From contig OZ029917.1 in assembly GCA_964023275.1 (NCBI GenBank), positions 20,150,488 through 20,214,487 of the forward strand: a stretch of 64,000 nucleotides of DNA, read 5' to 3'. This DNA comes from Norana najaformis. Its lineage: Eukaryota > Annelida > Clitellata > Crassiclitellata > Hormogastridae. Of this stretch, positions 60,310 through 64,000 are shown piece after piece. Under the pieces are notes generated by a model. It was not told where the DNA came from and searched no databases. It saw nothing but the letters and a program-made list of their open reading frames with translations. The number at the start of each line of letters is the position of its first letter. The stretch's first letter is position 1. The position numbers and the translations under genes are program-made.

Positions 60310-60572
60310 TCAAAAGTCGTTGTTATCGGTGGATGAATGGGTGGCCAACCGAGGAGGAATAGGAGGAGGAAGATCGTAGAAAGCACTGGGAGGAGGAGAT
60401 GGAGGTGGAGGAGGAGCAGGATGTCTGCGTCTGGAGGCGTGAATGGGGAATGGGGAAGATGGGGAAGGGCACGATGACGTTGAGATGTTTGCGCTTCGAG
60501 TCGGTCTTGGAGGACTTGATGTCACATCCGGTAACCTATCTTGCTGCTGTTGTTGCTGATGTAACTGAGAGA
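60310..60572 (-). CDS. Possible last exon of an unidentified gene, proline-rich C-terminus
   Basis: After a good acceptor (TTCTGTTGACAG, ending at 60,573) the frame reads SQLHQQQQQQDRLPDVTSSP, a Ser/Pro stretch, APPPPPSPPPSAFYDLPPPI and ends PPRLATHSSTDNNDF with a stop. YDLPPPIPPR resembles tyrosine/SH3-ligand tails of signalling adaptors. No upstream exon can be identified in the window. Low-complexity composition means it could be a chance frame. Confidence 0.4.
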
Positions 60573-60708
60573 CTGTCAACAGAAAACGGCGGACTTTCAT
60601 TTAGCACAGAAAAGCCATCATGAACATTGTGAAGGAGCCTGTAGAAATGATACATATGTATATATGATATCATATATAAACTCCTTTGAGTTTTCTGTCG
60701 TTTATAAT

Positions 60709-60784
60709 CGTCCGTCCGTCCGTCCGTCCGTCCGTCCGTCCGTCCGTCCGTCCGTCCGTCCGTCCGTCCGTCCGTCCGTCCGTC
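60709..60784. repeat. (GTCC)n microsatellite
   Basis: About 18 uninterrupted units of CCGT/GTCC. Confidence 0.97.
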
Positions 60785-61119
60785 TATCGATCTATCAATA
60801 TATCTATTTCTCAACTGCCTGCGATTAAAATCACTGAAATTCTCCTCAGGTAGACCTACGCAGCAGAAGGCACTCCAACACATCAAAGCACATGCCACTG
60901 ATGCCAACACGAGGCAGATTTGCGGAATATCCAGATGTGATGATGTGTCTAATTATATAGCTACGCGAAACCATGCTGTACCTGTCGCGACACTGTCTGA
61001 CTAGAATGCTCTTCCCAAATGAGATCTGCCTACGTTTCAGAAAGATGCTGGCATTGCCCTCTGCCGAATGTTAAGACCTACATCTGTTTTGCGAAGGATT
61101 AGAATGCCTCTAAGTTCCA

Positions 61120-61165
61120 TACTCAAACTTAAACAGGGGCTATATAAATTATGTATTGCATGACA
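61120..61165 (+). repeat. Short LINE-tail-like fragment
   Basis: AACAGGGGCTATATAAATTA resembles the end of the family A-type tails. Confidence 0.3.
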
Positions 61166-61255
61166 CTACAATGGCGCATAGCCTCTGGGAACACAACAAA
61201 GCCCATGAGAATTGGAGGCAGAAGAAAATGCTGCAAAGCCAAAAGGTCCGAGGAA

Positions 61256-61400
61256 AGCGATTAACCTACGGTCATGGGATGACGCGAGATGGCGGTGACG
61301 AGATCGTTCTGGAAGAACGGGGGGACTTCCGAGGTAAGAAGTTGACTCGTGAGTTCGCGACAACGAAACTGCAAACAACAGTTGAACAGAAATTTAAGGC
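61256..61400 (+). repeat. Coding-like block, copy 1
   Basis: Reads LTYGHGMTRDGGDEIVLEER then GDFRGKKLTREFATTKLQ in an open frame (61,156-61,626). A second copy with mostly third-position changes is at 63,543-63,690. Family not recognised. Confidence 0.6.
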
Positions 61401-61487
61401 TGAAAGATATAACTTAAATCAACTGTCAAAAGGGCACACATATAGCAGTTTAGTGGCTAAAAGAGTATGGAGACACATGCGCATACA

Positions 61488-61515
61488 TGCATGCATACAT
61501 ACATACATACATACT
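61488..61515. repeat. (CATA)n microsatellite
   Basis: CATACATACATACATACATA type. Confidence 0.85.
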
Positions 61516-61647
61516 AGTCATGCATACATATACACATACACTCAAGGTATCAAGCAGGGCTTCGTTTTTGGTTTTGAACCTGTCTACCATTCAGGGGTGA
61601 CAGCAGGTTCCCCGTTGGACAACTGAACCTCAGACCTGCACGCCGTC

Positions 61648-62005
61648 CAGTGGCGTACCTGGCCGGGGCGTTCCTAGGGTCCCGACTCCCTAAGGCCAAG
61701 ACCATGAACCTTGAGACTCGAGTAGATCCGATGAGAATTTTTGGCTGCGACCTTCCCTTTCCCCCGATCTATCGATGGATACGAGTGTCATACAATGAAG
61801 AGTATTTTTCAGGCCGATTTCATAAATTCTATTCTTAACCTGTTTTATTTCGGCAAAACGCGTTTGCTTCCGGGGTTCCGCCTGGACCCCACTATGGAGC
61901 TTACGACGCTCTCCAGACCTCTTAGTCGTTAAGGGTTGTTGTCACATACCCCCTCAATTTCATCCAGGTACTGAATCTCCTGGATGAAAAGTCCCGTACG
62001 CCATG
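61648..62005. mobile_element. Possible MITE-like DNA element
   Basis: Starts CCAGTGGCGTACCTGG; the other end reads GTACGCCATGGACTG, whose complement CAGTCCATGGCGTAC is a gapped match to the start. CAGTGGCG resembles terminal repeats of hAT-type elements. No target duplication seen. Confidence 0.45.
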
Positions 62006-62094
62006 GACTGACCTGAAAAATCTTGGGTTCGGTGACGGAAGCTTTGAGAAGCTTCTTAGGAATGGCATAAAACCGTCAATCACGGGGAGATTCG

Positions 62095-62180
62095 GCGACC
62101 AATCGGATGCCTGTCCTGCTTCGGGCTGCTGCTGACGCTAAGAGATACCTGGATGCTGCGTCCCCTACCAACTCTGAGGG
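62095..62180. repeat. Second copy of the repeat at 20-110
   Basis: Shares ACCAATCGGATGCCTGTCCTG-type text and AGATACCTGGATGCTGC with the left end of the window. Confidence 0.5.
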
Positions 62181-62184
62181 GCAC

Positions 62185-62300
62185 GGTAGCCTATTGGTTA
62201 GAGCGTTCTGCCTGTACTCGGAGAAGACGGGTTCGAGCCTCCTCTGAGGCGGTTACTGTGTAATGACCTTTAGTAAATCCTTTACTCAATTTCCAATAAT
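62185..62300 (+). repeat. tRNA-derived SINE head
   Basis: TAGCCTATTGGTTAGAGCG (A box) and GGGTTCGAGCCTCC (B box) 40 bp apart, followed by ATGACCTTTAGTAAATCC, like the CORE-type text after the 25.6 kb head. It runs into an AAT-rich tract. Confidence 0.7.
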
Positions 62301-62362
62301 AATAACAACAACAATAAAATAATAATTATTATTATTATATTGTTGTTATTATTATTATTTCT
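62298..62362. repeat. AAT/ATT microsatellite
   Basis: Imperfect AATAAC / ATTATT tract. Confidence 0.85.
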
Positions 62363-62364
62363 AC

Positions 62365-63400
62365 ATTTCCATCTAAATGACTCAACATCAATCGATCTTG
62401 CTGAGCAATTGTGAGTAAAGGATTTAATTTCACTGTACTTATCAAGGGCGTATCCACATTCCATCCACATCACCAAGACAAGACCCTTAATAATTGGGCC
62501 AATTGGGCCAATTGCATAATGAATGGCTAAAGAGATCGACAGATTTATAACCAAGTTAATTTAAGTACGTACGCACGTATGTAAAGTTAGTAGTTGTCGT
62601 AGTAGCCTAGTTACTAGCCTAACTAACTCAGTTTAGTTGTTGGGAGGTTAGGAGAGAGAGAGAGGGGACAGCTAATGCAGAGACATCAACTGATGCCAAC
62701 ACCCGGCTGAGCCAGTGGAGTAGGGGTAGGACATCTGATTAATTGTTTTCTTCAGACAGAGAGATGGGATCTGATAACTGGGAAGTGAGTCAACCGGCCA
62801 CACAGAAAGCGATTGCACAATCAGATGCAAGAGAGACATGGAGACAGACGGATACAGATACAGGGAGAGATACGCAGACAGACCACGCCGAGTAAAAAGT
62901 CCGCTTTGATGCGAGAGAAGTCAGTCGAGAGTTAGGCGTCAGAGAACACAGTCGAATAGCTCTGAAAGTTCTACTCTCGGAGATAGAAATGTAGCCGCAG
63001 TAGTGTCTAGTGTCTTCTTGACACTACCGTGTAGAATTAGATCTTAAAGTTCGTCGCAGGCCATTATTCGCTCCGTAAGGTAACTCTGATTGAACTAGAA
63101 TCATACTAGCGTTACTACAGCTATTGCATTAGAAGAATATTCATGTGTCGAATGACAATCCGAAATAAAAGATGAAAACTGAAGAATGCGATCCGGACGT
63201 GAAACCAGTATCATATCTGATGGTCACAGACACTTATATCGTAATCGAAAGCAGAACTGAACCCTACAATAGATTGATGTCCGACGACTAAAAGTTATAT
63301 GTTAAAAAGAATATAAGGACGAGCCATAACACAAGAGGACATAACGGAGCCTATAATAACAGGTCATAACAGAAGGAAACACGTGCAGCATGGCCCAACA
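62365..63400. other. Intergenic, no gene seen
   Basis: No convincing frame; several purine-rich GAGAGA/ACAGAC patches near 62,650 and 62,840-62,890. Confidence 0.45.
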
Positions 63401-63404
63401 GCTC

Positions 63405-63537
<133 letters not shown>

Positions 63538-63542
63538 AAAGT

Positions 63543-63690
63543 AACTTACGGTCATTCGAAGATGCGATATGATGATGATGATGATGATGATGATGATAAG
63601 GTCGTTCTGGAAGACTATGCGGACTTTCAAGGTAAGAAGTTGACTCGTGAGTTTGCGATGACAAAGCTGCAAAAACATTTGAACAGGATT
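63543..63690 (+). repeat. Coding-like block, copy 2
   Basis: Reads VTYGHSKMRY, a poly-Asp run from (GAT)n, then VVLEDYADFQGKKLTREFAM and TKLQ, followed by stop. Differences from copy 1 include TTC/TTT and AAA/AAG synonymous changes. Confidence 0.6.
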
Positions 63691-63719
63691 TCTTAAATGA
63701 ACTGCACTATGTGCACACG

Positions 63720-64000
63720 TATCATCATCAGGCATCATTAACAACATCATCCATTCATCATCCATCGTCATCCCTCATCATCATCATCAAGCATTGTCAT
63801 TTATCACCATTGGTCATCATCCAATATCATCATGCATCATCTATCATCATCAATCACCATCAATCACCAATCTGCACCCGTTACCTTCAGTCATCGGTTA
63901 TCATCAATCATCATTTAACATAATCCGTCATCCATCATCATCAGTCTTCATCCATCATCATTTATCATAATTCATCATCATCGACCATTATCAATCATCA
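63720..64000. repeat. Degenerate (ATC)n tract
   Basis: CATCATCA and TCATCCATCATC variants to the end of the window. Confidence 0.9.

Noticed and set aside
60709-60784. CRISPR-like or telomere-like array
   Set aside because: Simple 4-bp repeats without spacers; a microsatellite in animal DNA.
60536-60910. Minus-strand frame with DGRT repeats
   Set aside because: Translation of the (GTCC)n microsatellite; no splice or start support.

Overview
This is animal nuclear DNA: AT-rich, with long introns, GT-AG spliced genes, decayed retrotransposons, tRNA-derived SINEs and microsatellites. The mixture of CR1/L2-like LINEs, an RTE LINE, hAT-type DNA elements and tRNA SINEs, next to an expanded macro-PARP, suggests a marine invertebrate. 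I cannot name the phylum from the sequence.

Region 1 (about 0.5-35.3 kb, minus strand) is one very large PARP14-like gene. I placed 23 coding exons by splice sites and reading-frame continuity. They join without a frame break into at least 2,332 codons. Order from the N-terminus: ten RRM-like repeats (one per exon, 35.3-22.4 kb), one 566-codon exon with about six or seven KH-like repeats plus the start of macrodomain 1 (21.5-19.8 kb), macrodomain 1, macrodomain 2, an acidic poly-Glu linker, macrodomain 3 (with a 33-nt microexon), another KH-like segment and a WWE domain (725-524). The ADP-ribosyltransferase domain expected after WWE lies beyond the left end. The introns hold many old transposon pieces and one RTE insertion with an 11-bp target duplication beside a splice donor.

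Region 2 (35.3-46.9 kb) shows no supported gene. It holds an inverted duplication, LINE 3' ends, a tRNA-derived SINE, AT-rich tracts and a perfect 16-bp hairpin.

Region 3 (46.9-57.8 kb, minus strand) is a complete five-exon polyamine oxidase (SMOX/PAOX family, 488 aa). Its intron 4 contains a non-autonomous hAT-like element with a perfect 8-bp target duplication, and a 193-bp tandem duplication copies part of exon 4.

Region 4 (57.8-64 kb) is rich in repeats and microsatellites and looks richer in CpG than the rest. It holds two LINE remnants, a possible last exon of a third minus-strand gene (proline-rich, 60.3-60.6 kb), a MITE-like segment, a SINE, and two copies of a short coding-like block.

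Functionally, the two recognised genes are neighbours on the same strand but have no obvious shared pathway: one is a nucleic-acid and ADP-ribose binding macro-PARP, the other a polyamine catabolic flavoenzyme.
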